Source: Myrica gale (Eukaryota > Streptophyta > Magnoliopsida > Fagales > Myricaceae). Taken from it: 64,000 nt of DNA. The stretch spans positions 10,713,001 through 10,777,000 of the forward strand of contig OZ005621.1 in assembly GCA_963930655.1 (NCBI GenBank). Reading direction: 5' to 3'. The position numbers were made by a program, and so were the translations under genes. Of this stretch, positions 20,513-32,200 are shown piece by piece (within the stretch, counting starts at the first letter, position 1; each line of letters begins with the position of its first letter). Under the pieces are notes generated by a model that worked only from the letters and a program-made list of their open reading frames with translations, did no database searches and was not told the origin of the DNA.

Positions 20513-23233
20513 TTAAAAATTGTGCTGCAAGAACAACTTCTCCTGAGGAGAGGCGGATCCTATCTCTTCCTCTAAACTCCTCAACCCATCACCAACGCTT
20601 CCTGGATTTCCCAGATTTTTTGCCTCCGAGTTTTTCCCATCAACATCTGCCTCTGAGACTGATGATTTCCTCCTCTGGGAAGAAGCAACGCTGGGGAAAG
20701 TTATCCAGGAAGGTGCTCTGAACTCAAACCTTTGATCCTCAGCTTCTGCCACATCAGTCTCTGAGGCTGACCGATTTGATGATCTTTGAGAGGACTTCTT
20801 ATGAAATCTGCTGCTTCCCAATACTACTTCAGTTGGCAGAATCGGTTGTTCATTGCATGGGCTACCCATTAGCTGTGCAAGCGTTCTCTCCAAAGCTGTT
20901 GTTACCTTATCCATTGATGGCCTCTCCTTCCCTCTCATTCTCACGCATTTACAAGCTACATAAGCAATCCTTTTCAGGGAATCAAGATCAGATGGAGGTT
21001 TCAAGGCTGGATCTAGAATTGCACTTATGTCTCCGGATTTAATCAGAGGAACTGCCCACTCAACTATATTCCCTTCTTCGTATTGCATATCAATGGCTTT
21101 CCTGCCGCTAAGGATCTCTAGAAGCAAAACACCAAAGCTATAGACATCGGATTTGGTTGTAAGGTAGTGAAGCCTATAGTACTCGGGGTCAAGATACCCA
21201 AGAGTTCCTGCTGGTAGCTCAGCCAGTGGGGAGCCACTATCTGCAGGTCCCAGTAATGACAAACCAAAATCAGCCACTCGGGCATTGTGTTCTTCATCAA
21301 TGAGGATGTTTGAAGATTTGATGTCTCGGTGAATTACAGGTGGACAAGCATAACCATGCAAGTATTCGATTCCCCGTGCTGCTTGGACTGCAATAGTGAC
21401 CCTACGAACCCAATCCAGTTGCTCTTTCAGGGCCTTGTTCTTCCCATGAAGGTGTTGGTGCAAGGATCCATGAGCCATGAACTCATAAACAAGAAGCCTT
21501 TCTCCACCTTCTTCGCAATATCCAAGTAAATTGAGCAAATGCGCGTGGTTCAATCTTGTAAGTAGATCAAGCTCTGTATGAAATTCTCTTGAATTCTTCT
21601 GTTTGTTGGGAGATGTTATAGCCCTTTTAACTGCAACTACTGTCCCATCCTTCAAAACCCCCTTAAAGACGCAGGAAAAACTTCCCTTTCCCAAAAGAGC
21701 TTCGTCTTTAAACCCAGCTGTGGCTCTCTCAAGTTCCTCGTAAGTGAACATCTGGGCTCTCCTTATCTTCAGCTCCTCCAAGTCAGGACGGATCTTGCCA
21801 GTATCCTTTTGGAATGCAGAACTGCTTCTGTTATTTTTCTTGGACTTTGATTCCTTTGCCAAGCACTGGCAGTTCCTTAACTTGTAGCGTACATAAAATG
21901 CCGCAGTTAAAAACACAACACTTACCACGAAGAGAGTGAAGGCAATCTCAGCGATGATGACTGGCAGTTGCAGTGACCAAAACCTTTCGTTCTTCTTTCC
22001 ATTGATGGCATTGGAATTTGAAGAAGTACAATTTGAGAAGCATTCCGCGGAGAAACAATTTGAACAATTATATGTACACTGCCTATCCCATTTCAAAGTG
22101 CATTTAGCACTTTGGTACATTTCAGCAGCGCAGCCATTGCTGCAAGGCATGCAAACATGGGAGTCAGACGACATGCAAGCAGCATTCTCAGGGCTAACTT
22201 CGTAGGAACCGGGAGCACATGGAGTCGACCTGCAGAGTCCAGGGGAGACAGCTAAAGGAAGAGAGGTAGGAAATCCGAGACCCCAGCAAACGGGAGCCAG
22301 AGATTTCTCAGCAAGAATTCCACAAGTGAAGTAATTTCCAGCAGCGATTTCATAAACCTTGACGCCACTAGGAACCGGGGTGCTTGGTTTTATGATAAAA
22401 CCCCAACAAATCACTCCTCGATCGTAGCTCTTGATTCCACAAGCATGAAACTTTCCCCCTACAACAGAAAGCAGTGGAATATTTGGAGCCAAGTCTACAT
22501 TTCCCTGACCCGCATAGGCCACAGAAATTTCTTCCTCAATATCCAAACTCCTTCCCCAACAAAAGGCTCTAGAATTCACCCCCTCCAAAATCCCACAAAC
22601 ATGATATCCACCAGCCGCAATCCTCTGAAACCTCATGTCTTTGGGAATTAAGCTGATCACCCGGCTACTAGACTCATCGCCCCAACAGAAAACACTTCTA
22701 TTCTGAGAAAACAAACCACAATTGAAATCAGAACCCGCTGAAATTGACTGAAGCTGACCATCAAAATTATAGTTTTTAGTCATGTTATAGCCCCAACAAT
22801 CAACCAAAGCAGTGTTTCTGCGCCTTCCGGTCAAGGGTTGCCTCAGACCACATAAGTGGTAATCGCCAGCACTGATTTCTATGTATTCAGCTCCTTTTAT
22901 CATGGGCTGAGGAACACCCATTTGGATATACCCACTGCTGCCCCAACAATAAGGTTGGTTAGAATCCATTAGAAGCCCACAAACGAAGCCGTCACCGGCG
23001 GTTAGACCAATAAATGGGAAACGAGCTGGAGTTCCATAGATTATAGCGGAGTTTGATCCATAGCAAGTTACAAGATGAGACCCATCTGATTTTAAACCAC
23101 AGAAAACAGGACCTTTCTCGCCATAAGAAATGGCGATGGAAGCCATGGAGCCTAGACCTGAAACCAAATACCATAAATCTGATAGAACCATAAGTTCAAC
23201 GAGAAATCTAGCTCTCCGAGTGTTGATATTCAT
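20513..23233 (-). CDS. ACR4: CRINKLY4-type receptor-like serine/threonine kinase (ACR4 homologue)
   Basis: A 906-residue, intronless plasma-membrane receptor kinase. Order: signal peptide (about 1-28); seven-fold CRINKLY4 repeats with recurring CWG and CGL/CGI motifs (about 30-330); a Cys-rich TNFR-like segment (about 334-402); a transmembrane helix (about 423-449); and a kinase domain (about 513-785). Kinase residues are intact: Gly-rich loop GKGSFSCVFKG at 515, VAVKR Lys at 536, HRDIKSSN at 635 and DFG at 655, so it is an active RD kinase by sequence. Arabidopsis ACR4 is about 895 residues and also intronless. The family controls epidermal differentiation and root columella stem cells. The frame extends upstream to a GTG at 23311, but the ATG at 23233 gives the right length and a signal peptide. 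Confidence 0.95.
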   Translation of the reverse strand: MNINTRRARFLVELMVLSDLWYLVSGLGSMASIAISYGEKGPVFCGLKSDGSHLVTCYGSNSAIIYGTPARFPFIGLTAGDGFVCGLLMDSNQPYCWGSSGYIQMGVPQPMIKGAEYIEISAGDYHLCGLRQPLTGRRRNTALVDCWGYNMTKNYNFDGQLQSISAGSDFNCGLFSQNRSVFCWGDESSSRVISLIPKDMRFQRIAAGGYHVCGILEGVNSRAFCWGRSLDIEEEISVAYAGQGNVDLAPNIPLLSVVGGKFHACGIKSYDRGVICWGFIIKPSTPVPSGVKVYEIAAGNYFTCGILAEKSLAPVCWGLGFPTSLPLAVSPGLCRSTPCAPGSYEVSPENAACMSSDSHVCMPCSNGCAAEMYQSAKCTLKWDRQCTYNCSNCFSAECFSNCTSSNSNAINGKKNERFWSLQLPVIIAEIAFTLFVVSVVFLTAAFYVRYKLRNCQCLAKESKSKKNNRSSSAFQKDTGKIRPDLEELKIRRAQMFTYEELERATAGFKDEALLGKGSFSCVFKGVLKDGTVVAVKRAITSPNKQKNSREFHTELDLLTRLNHAHLLNLLGYCEEGGERLLVYEFMAHGSLHQHLHGKNKALKEQLDWVRRVTIAVQAARGIEYLHGYACPPVIHRDIKSSNILIDEEHNARVADFGLSLLGPADSGSPLAELPAGTLGYLDPEYYRLHYLTTKSDVYSFGVLLLEILSGRKAIDMQYEEGNIVEWAVPLIKSGDISAILDPALKPPSDLDSLKRIAYVACKCVRMRGKERPSMDKVTTALERTLAQLMGSPCNEQPILPTEVVLGSSRFHKKSSQRSSNRSASETDVAEAEDQRFEFRAPSWITFPSVASSQRRKSSVSEADVDGKNSEAKNLGNPGSVGDGLRSLEEEIGSASPQEKLFLQHNF

Positions 23234-23323
23234 GATCCGGATGAGGAAATCTCCTATCAACAGCTCCACAACAAAAGGCCAACCTAAGTTCTTGAAGATC
23301 AAAGCGTGCACCTAATACAGGAT

Positions 23324-23440
23324 CTCACACTGTGCCGACGCAGTAAGAAAACCAGCACAAAAACATGCTGTCTAGAAGGAAAATCGGTCCTGATGAAGTT
23401 TGTCTGCTGAACTGAACACTAGTGTACTCGCTTGCTCCAT
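23324..23440 (-). promoter_or_regulatory. Two short upstream ORFs in the probable ACR4 leader
   Basis: On the minus strand, an ATG at 23440 opens a 22-codon frame ending at TAG 23372-23374. An ATG at 23366 opens a 13-codon frame ending at TGA 23325-23327. Both close before the main ATG at 23233. If the transcript starts near 24 kb they lie in its 5' UTR and could reduce translation. Whether the leader is spliced is unknown. Confidence 0.4.
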
Positions 23441-24062
23441 GGTTGAGGAGAAGAAGAAACAGACCACATAAATCGAGTTTCCACAAGTAAAACAGTAATT
23501 TTGAACTAATAGTGACAGAAACCGCATATCAGAAACTATTGATGTACAAAGACGGGGGGGTCAGAACTCCCTTCTAAGACAGGAGATTAGCAATGCCAAC
23601 CGCTAAAGTAACAACATAAAGCCAAACCTGACTACTGTGTCTGTTGCTCTCCACCACCAATGTGGAGATTTCGCACAAAACAAAGCTACTGTTTCTGTGT
23701 CTGCCGAGAGAAATACTTACCAGTAAAGATGCATGATAGATTTCAGCAAACTTCGACCAACAAATATTCTTGGAAATCACCTAGGAGCCATAGACTTTGC
23801 TCAAGTCTCCCATGTCAACTATAAAACGAAACAGCAAAAGACTGGTGCGTTTAACTCCATTGGATAGAGTGTTGGTGAAGAGGTAAATTGGCATGAAAAA
23901 ACCAAGGATGAAGGGTTGAATGGGCAATGCATTGCGGTTGCAGGCAGGAATGTGTAGAGAGAGAGAGGCTGCAATAAATGCCGTAAAACTGCATCTTCTG
24001 GATATTGGAAAAGTGTAGGTGAAGACATTAAATGAGAAGTAAATGCCGTTTGATCTTTAGTA

Positions 24063-24075
24063 GGCTATTTATTTG
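24063..24075 (-). promoter_or_regulatory. Possible TATA box of the ACR4-like gene
   Basis: The minus strand reads AACAAATAAATAGCC about 830 bases upstream of the ATG, followed by CT-rich leader-like sequence near 23950. This is a weak TATA match; the position is only plausible. Confidence 0.25.
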
Positions 24076-24898
24076 TTAAGCTTAGTGCAAGTTTCGCTCC
24101 GGACACATCTCTTTCCTCCCAATTCAAATTCTGCAGCAACTTTTCTCTCAGTTCTTTGTCTAATTATGCTCTTCATTGTCGTGTCCATGCAAAATGCCAA
24201 ATTACTCTATTTTCAGTTTTTCAATTCTTTTCTCTTTAACTTTGAAACGTATCCTCTCCCTCAAAACTGAAAAGAAAGCAAAATACAACTGGGAAAATAT
24301 AAGTTCTATTTGCATAAAAAATAGAATTTATATAACCAGAACTTTAAATGAAATGAGGACTAGAAATAGATTTTTTTTATTTTGAGGAAATAAGCTAGGA
24401 TAATCAAGAGGGTCAAGATCAAATTCCCTCCTATGTGAATATAAATACCATATTAGCCAAATATGCTTGAAAAATAAACAGATCAAAGAAAAATCTTGGA
24501 GCTGTTTACTCCTGACAAATCAATGCAATGGTTGTTGTGTAGAGCCAATGACAAGATCAATTGTGCTACACAACCAATAATGAGGAATCCTAACCCCCAA
24601 TTTCTTCTCTAAAGTAAAATGGTAATGTAACCAAATTTCCTGACAAATGGCATAAGTAGAGCAAGTGAGATTACTGAATTAGCTTTTTCATAGGGTTTTC
24701 CAATGAACATGCTCTTTATCGGACTGGAGATATATATAGTAATTTGGAGATTCTGAATAAGCCCAAAAATGTGACAATTTTGTTTAAATTTCTTGGTTTT
24801 ATCTCTATCAACCTTCGAAGCTTGTCTACTGTACATGAAGCTGACAACATGAATGTTCCTCTCCAATAGGCCACTTCTAGAACCCTCGGATCAGCAGA

Positions 24899-24900
<2 letters not shown>

Positions 24901-24950
<50 letters not shown>
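24901..24950. repeat. (TA)n microsatellite ending in (CA)n
   Basis: About 22 uninterrupted TA units, ending in ACACACACG. The Ile/Tyr-repeat frame across it is an artefact. Confidence 0.95.
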
Positions 24951-24952
<2 letters not shown>

Positions 24953-25579
24953 TTACCTTAATATCCGCTGCAATCACAGACCTTTTACGTATTATAATTC
25001 CTATCTACTTGGTTCACTTTTGTCTTGTTTAGGGTTTGTATAATATTATAGTACTCTACTATGCTTTCATGGGTTTGTATGAGATCTGTGCTTCTCGGAA
25101 CGATATATATATATATATATATGTCTCCTGAAAGTACTAAACCGATCGTGATAATATTAATTAGATTTAAAAGGCCACAACACGGTTTTGATCCCCCCAA
25201 AGTAATAAATAATTTCAGGAAATATTCTTTATAAGGAAAGATGGAAAAAAAAACAACTTGAAAATATTTTATTATTTGAAGACAACCTAATTCTTAGGGC
25301 TCAGGAGATTTTGATTCCCTCATCTGTGGGTGAGATAGTCATATCTGCATAGATGAAATTAACCAAAAGCCATAGCTTGAGCACTACAGTTGTGAATAAA
25401 TTATTCGGTTTACATGCCCAATGATCATCTTCTCCAATGAAAAGATCTCTTTAGGTCCATGTACGTACGCTAGTTAGCTAGAACCCTAATTAATTTGCCG
25501 TAATGCTGTCTTTGTGGTGAGGTCGTTTGCTATATATATTTTGGAGGTTCTATTGAAGTAGGGGCGCAAGCGTGAATTT

Positions 25580-25765
25580 GTGTTTTTGAGTGTCAAAATT
25601 TTGGAGTGTTTAAAATTTTGTGATATGAGAGTTGGTGAAAAAATGAAGAGCGGAAAGATTTGAATGAATATTATAATAAAATAATAATAATTTGAAGGAA
25701 AGAGAGATTATTTTGTAATTTTTTTAAAATTTTGACAAAATTTTAATAGCTCTCAGACGCGTGAA
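25580..25765. repeat. MITE-like element related to 47695-47919
   Basis: Begins GTGTTTTTGAGTGTCAAAATTTT and includes GATATGAGAGTTGGTGAAAAAATGAAGAG. The complement of 47695-47919 contains close versions of the same words in the same order. The right end (about 25735-25765) is poorly conserved, so the copy is decayed. Confidence 0.45.
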
Positions 25766-28674
25766 ACCAAATTCAAAATTCCTAGCCGTTCATGTATGAC
25801 TCATGAGCATGCACAATCATCTCTTTTATCTCAATTATTATTGCCTTAGGAATTAATCAGTACGTAGTACCAATAATTCGCTAGTATTATTGTGCAAATG
25901 ATTTTGTTTCCATTGTTTGAAAAATCAGACTTACCATTTAAACTACACTTTATTTGCATTAATATGACTTTCAACTACAGCCAAGCTTTTAGTACCACCT
26001 AAACTATCAACTGATCTTCACTTAGAGAGAGATCCGGCCTATTGAATGTTGTAAAGCATATTTTGTGTATCTTTCTCTGAATATTAGACGATTAAATTCG
26101 CTTCTCAAATTAGTGAAGATCATGATTCAGAATAAGATACGGATCAAGATTTTCTACCATTTTTTGCTCAAATTGCATTATACAATTCATTGAAAGACTT
26201 AGACGGCCTAAAATAGTTAATGCTACCCATATGAAGTTTTCAGGCCGTGTGAGTTCGTGCAAATTTCATATTTTTCGTGCTTGTGTCTCCCAAAATTATA
26301 GTGAGAAAATTGTAAAAGATATTGATCGATTGAGATCGACCATTTGCAATTTTCTACCCAAATTGCACGATAGACACAAAAGGTATACCCCAAAATTTTA
26401 CATGAGCATTATTAAATGATGTAGGATTCACCTTTTGTATTTATCTCTCTCCAAATTTTATCGTACAATTCAAACATAAAATTATAGAAAATTTTGATTC
26501 GATTGAGCGATATGTTGTTTGCACAACACAACCCCACATTAAATTCAGGTAAAGGATGTTGTTGTTATAGTTGTTTGTGTTGTACTATCAGCCAGTGGGA
26601 AAAGAAATAAATGCTTGAAGGCTTTAACTTTGCAACCAAACACAAAGATTCACCCCCTCCTCTCGTAGGCTTCACAGTTTTGTTTTGATTCAAGAGGGTA
26701 AAACCAGGCTGTTTCAACGGCGTTATGAACCTTATCACATGTGGTGCAAATTTTCGAATTGTTTGCGAAATTGTTGGGCAATAAATAACATCGAGCCCCA
26801 CAAACCTAGATATCAATAAAGTAAGATATGAACACCAAGGCTCCTCGGAAGAGAGGGGAAAGCCCATGTCATCTTTCTTCCAATCTTTTTTTAAATGCTG
26901 AAAACATTCTTCTTTATATTTTGGTCAAACTGTTTCGTTGAAGCTCCAAATAAAACAATATCCGGAGAACCAAAATCATTAGTCATTTCAATCCCATCAG
27001 GATCTTTTACAATTCCTTCTGATATAATTTAGAGAAAGACACGATCGAACACAATATATATGATTGAAGTTGTGACACATATCAACTAAGGACATAATAA
27101 TAATAGTAGTAGTGATACAATATAATTTTCCTATAACTGTCACGATGTTGATCGTAAGATTATAACTCAAAAACTATTTGAGGAACCATTTAATAAGCCT
27201 TCTTCCTGTTCGATACCCAGTTGCTGACTGGGCTGTTTTCACTGTAGCTCTCAAAGAAGAGGGAAACTTTGTTTCTAGATGCATGTCACTTGAGCAGAGT
27301 AAAGGTTATTGGTTTTCTAAAAAATAAAGATAAAAACTGCAACGACATAATCCAGAATATCTTGAATGATACTTGACGGAACAATTTGTTAATGTAGCTC
27401 CTGAGACAGGCGACAGGAAAATCGGGGTTTCTGTCGGAAACTAGAAGATCTATCAAATATTTGACAAGCAAACAAGCAATGATCGATCTACGTTAGAATG
27501 AACAAAGACAAGAAAACAACAAAGGAAACGATTAATTCCTTTTATTCAATATTTGATGGATCCGGGAACTGTATCTGTGGGCGTAATTATATGCTAACAA
27601 GCAGTGATTTAGAATGACTGGAAGGGCTGAATAAATCAGGCTGCTTTTTTTTTTATTTGAAACACTCTTTAGTGGGGCAAACAGTTTTTGCCAATTGATT
27701 GGCATTCGACACGGCACCCATAATAACTCTGCAATGTTAATTTAGAAATAAAAATCCGAAATATACTTTACATGCTTTTCTAAGTTTCTAGTGTTCGGAA
27801 AAGTTGACAGAATTTTGTCAACTAAAAAATAAAATAAAGTGCTAATTTACGTAAAGTAATGTCTCTTTTGGAAGAAAATAATTTACTTTCCTAATTTCTC
27901 ATTCTTTCATTGCACTTAAACCCACGATTCTCTCTTTTCCTTGCTCTCCCAGCTTTATTATCTTGATATAAATCTTATATGTATTAATAATTTTATGTAA
28001 TTTTACAAAATATACTATTTTTATTCATCTCAACCTAATGTATTAAAAATCAAGTTTACTAATCATACAAAATTACAGAAAATACAACTTGAATCAAATA
28101 TTGAAAAGTGTTTTCAAGCAACATGTTTTGAGGTATCAACCAACATTAAAAACTATACTACTTTACTAAAACAAAATTCACTTGAAACACTACTACTATT
28201 CTAACAATGAATATTGGAATAATAAAAATATGAATAAATATATCAAACAAGAACGATAGATTCTCAAATAAGTAACATGATCAACAATGTGTCAATCTGT
28301 GCTTGAAGCTGAAGCGAAATAACTTGACACTCACCTATGACCAATTGAATCAGACAACGAATCCAAGTTACATAGCAAAAAAATTGTTCCATTAGAATTC
28401 TTACACCAGATCAACAACTATGAACTTCTCTTTAAAGAAATGAGTTTCATGCCTACGGTGATAGAAGAAAATGGGTTTGAAATGAGAGCAAAGCTTGTTG
28501 CTTTTGTCATGCTTTCCAGTATAATGTTCCCCAAAGAATGTATAGACCTACGACACATACCCAATCTTAGTTCAAAAGTTTGTATCGGAGAATATGCAAA
28601 AACTCGGCAAGAGTGAGGCCGTGAGGCCAAGAAAAGACATTAAGGTATCATCCAATCATGCCCTTCTAATATAT

Positions 28675-28682
28675 TTAAGACA
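28675..28682. repeat. SINE target-site duplication TTAAGACA (left)
   Basis: TTAAGACA occurs here and again at 28909-28916, just after the A-rich tail of the SINE. Confidence 0.7.
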
Positions 28683-28908
28683 TACCCCTAAGGGCGATGA
28701 CTCAATGGTTAAGAGGGACATCCTCCTTGAGGCTCAACGTACCAAGTTCGAGCCTGAAGGGTGTGAGATGAATTTTCCTGATGTTAGGCGAGTTCTTGAC
28801 TTATTTGCTCCCTGGGTTGTGGGGTTAGTCCAGTGGGCCGTGGTTTGTACTTCAGAATTGGACCAAACGGGTTCGGCTTTGGGGGATTTCAACGTTATCA
28901 AAAAAAAA
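28683..28908 (+). mobile_element. tRNA-derived SINE
   Basis: A 226-bp element with a Pol III A-box-like segment (GATGACTCAATGGTTAAGAGG region, about 28697-28717), a B-box-like GTTCGAGCCT near 28747 and a tail of nine A. It is flanked by TTAAGACA on both sides. Its body (TGCTCCCTGGGTTGTGGGGT, then GTTTGTACTTCAGAATTGG) recurs in inverse orientation at 54030-54215, confirming a dispersed repeat. It lies just beyond the 3' end of the SAP-like gene. Confidence 0.8.
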
Positions 28909-28935
28909 TTAAGACAATCTATTTCCTGTTCTGCG

Positions 28936-28960
28936 GCATTATTTATTTATTTATCTACTT
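28936..28960 (-). terminator. Possible poly(A) signals of the SAP-like gene
   Basis: The minus strand reads TAAATAAATAAATAATG about 320 bases downstream of the proposed stop codon: overlapping AATAAA motifs. Confidence 0.35.
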
Positions 28961-29279
28961 TTAAGTTGTCAACAACATATTCAGTACGAAAGTGAAATGA
29001 ACAAAAATAATAATTTCAACATATTAATCCACAATTTGTTCCTGTACCTTATGCAAAGCATGAAATGAGAGTAAAGCTTTGCAACAATAAAGAATGACTC
29101 CCCTGAGAATGATGCAGTTGATGATATATGCTATAGAGAATATCTAGCCAAGGATTATTGCTTTCTAAACAGAGGTGGAGGAATATTTTGCTTCACTTAA
29201 AACTAGCTCACCACGAAAAAATGAATATGTTTTCACTTCAGCCAATCCGTTTTTGGTGGCCTGCATGCCCTTCACGAAG

Positions 29280-32200
29280 TCACTGCAAAACAAATAAAGA
29301 AAATGTATATTTAGAAAGTCTGTGAGTAGAATATCCTCCAACATTCTGACTTATAAGAACAAGGACATTTCCAGTCGAGGCAATCTCTAAAGGTTTGAAA
29401 ACAACTAAATCATCACTTCTAATACCTTGCTGTCATCAATATTATTCCTTGGATAAGAAAAGTGAAGATAATGAACCCAGTCAGGAACGTTTTCTAATCT
29501 TTTAAGGCCATGGGTCCAATAAAATTTAACTGATGATAGCATATTAGCATGCACCATATGTATCTGTTCTCATGTCTAAGTTGATACGTGAAATAACAAA
29601 ATCTAAAACCACTCATATCAATTGGGGATGGGCTATCACTTTTGCCATAACTAATTTTAATTGTATAGTTCAGGAGCACTAGTACGCCCAGTTCACCAGG
29701 TCTGAAACAGCGTGGCCCCCATGGGGGATGGATGAAATAAGGTTCTGGTAAGGAAAGGTGCTGGTAAACTAATCATTCAGTCCAGGACTGTTCATGGAGA
29801 AGGTATGCTTGATAAGTGGCAGATTTTTGTGTCTCCTCTGGTTCTGGGGAGATTGTAGATCTGGATATATTCGTTTTTGCACTGACAGGTTGCTTGCAAA
29901 ATTTTGGGTGGGTAGGATAGCAATTTAGGGAAACACAACGAACCAAGTTAGAGATGCTTAGGCACAAGCTGAAGGCTCTGAAAAGGAAAAGGGAAGGTTA
30001 GAAAAAGGTATGGATATGATGAGGTATTCTAATTTATGAGTTCGACATATATTCTGGAATTGAGAATCAGGATATGAGTTGCCTAATTCAACTTATTGAT
30101 GCAACACAACATATTTAAGTAATTAAAGATGCACCGCACAAATACATTTCAATATAGGGGAAGCTAGATGCTTAAAACTGTAATGATTTTGTTTAGAAAT
30201 AAACAACAGATTAGTTCTCTTGCTCTATTCAGGAACGACATAACACATTCTAAGATACAAGGGAACCACATGAAGTCCCTGAGGGCTAGTATCAAGAAAA
30301 GGAAATATGCACAGCATAAGGTTTTTTGCACATTCGCTTATTTAACATTTTTGTTATTTACCTTGTACATCTTTTCATTTATCTTTTTGCAGTTTTCCAG
30401 GACTAAAAAGAAAAATTTATACTAAGGGAGCATATGACAATGGACCAAACGAAATCATTACAGATTATTATAAAAAATATCAGAACAAAATTTTAACAAA
30501 GATTTATTGCAAAAAAAAAACCTTATGTGCTACTAACTTTATTGAAATAAAGAAAAAGAAATGGAGCGTAGTCTAGAAAAAACCAAGAGCACCATTTCCT
30601 TTAAACTCCGAAAAGAAAGGGAAAGCGGAAGAGAAAAACACTCAATGGAACATAAGTACACATTGAACTGCCAAGTAAAGCAAATTTAAGCACTTCATGA
30701 ACATTATGTGAAATAAGTTGGATGATTTGATTTTTCTTTAGTACTGAAACAAATATCAGACAGAAAGTTAAGAGCAAAACTGTAAAAAAAAAACCTTAGA
30801 TATCAGCCGCGTGGATCTTCTGGGAAGGACTTCATGAGCAGTGGACTTTGAGCTTCTTAAAATCTTTGCATCAGGTTTAACATAGGAACTTTGATCTTCT
30901 CCATCTATATGTTTCCTCTTTCGATGAAGTTCTTTAGATTCGATGCCATTAGAGCTTAGGCAAGTCCTCTCAACCGAGTTATCAATTTGCGAGCATCTGA
31001 AAGGAGCAAAATAGAATGATGCTCAGATCACACCATTACATATAGAAATACAATAAGAAGAACACTGAAAGAGAAGCGCGATTACTGTGAACTCTCCCTT
31101 CCACAGATAATGTTGCTCCTCTCCTGTAAAATAAAAGGATATTACAAAATATTCTCAATGACATTGAATATACCCAACAAAAAAAAAATTACCACAACCT
31201 AGAAAGCAGGGACATGCTATGAATATTCAAAAATGTCTTATTTTCGTTATCTTGAATATCCCTGCCTCCCTCCCTTCAGGACTTGTGGGTGGCATGTAAA
31301 ATGGAGAGGAGAGATAGACAATGGAAAAGGAAGAAGATAACAAATAAAAAATAAAAGGCCAAAACCATCATAGCAATATGCCTAGTTAGTCTCTCAGCAT
31401 ATATCTTATGTAGGTGGTATAGAATGAATCTCATTCACTTTGCATGCTGGCGACTAAATGCACATTTTAAGCCACTTTATCAGTAAAATAAATAAATGAA
31501 GAAAATTTTGCGTAATTAAAAGAAAGAACAGAAAAGAATTTGCAACATTGAACATAGATTATATTTAGATATCCATTTACCAGAAAATATAAAGAAACAA
31601 GTAGTTGAAAGGAATAATATTAAACCACACATGCAAAAAAGAATCCATCAAAGCAATAATCTGTATTTAATATAAAAACAAGGTAAGAGAGGCAAAAGGA
31701 CAACATTTTATCATCATCTGGATGGACAAGATGTGACTGGGTTTTAATCGGGTCCACTATTCTACCATTAGCAAAACTGCACATTATAAATATAAATATA
31801 CTACTCAAACTTTCCCTCTCTACTGTCTCTGCTATTATAGAGAAGAAGAGAACTATGGCCTAGAACACAGGAATACAAGTGAACCAATGAATGAAAAAAT
31901 CTATCCCCGTTACCATGAGATCAAATTTAATATACAACTTTGTTATTTCAGTCTTAGGTCCATATTTTTCCCTTGGTAAGCTTCATATATGCCTACTAAA
32001 TTTAACTTTATTCTTAAGTTAAACTTGACTGTGAATTCAATTAAAATCAAGCTGGTAGTATTTGATTACGTTGTATACACACAACCATATAATGTGCTGA
32101 CTCTCAATATATCTTAATCTCCTGCAAAATTAATGACTCTTTCCAAACCATTATAAACAAAACAAGAAGACAACAAAGAAGGGCTGTTATTTCAGATACT

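Larger units (their letters stand above)
24080..28670. other. AT-rich intergenic region with microsatellites
   Basis: No protein gene recognised. It contains (TA)n at 24901-24944 and (AT)n at about 25104-25121, and one MITE-like segment at 25580-25765. Small frames here are AT-rich and have no family resemblance. The upstream regulatory region of the ACR4-like gene presumably lies near 24.1-25 kb. Confidence 0.5.

Noticed and set aside
23234..23311. Extension of the ACR4-like frame to a GTG
   Set aside because: GTG is not a plausible nuclear start here; the ATG at 23233 gives the family length and an N-terminal signal peptide.
24716..24949. Frame with an Ile-Tyr repeat
   Set aside because: Translation of a TA microsatellite.
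26565..26867. 100-codon minus-strand frame
   Set aside because: No family resemblance, no conserved motif, no promoter or intron evidence.
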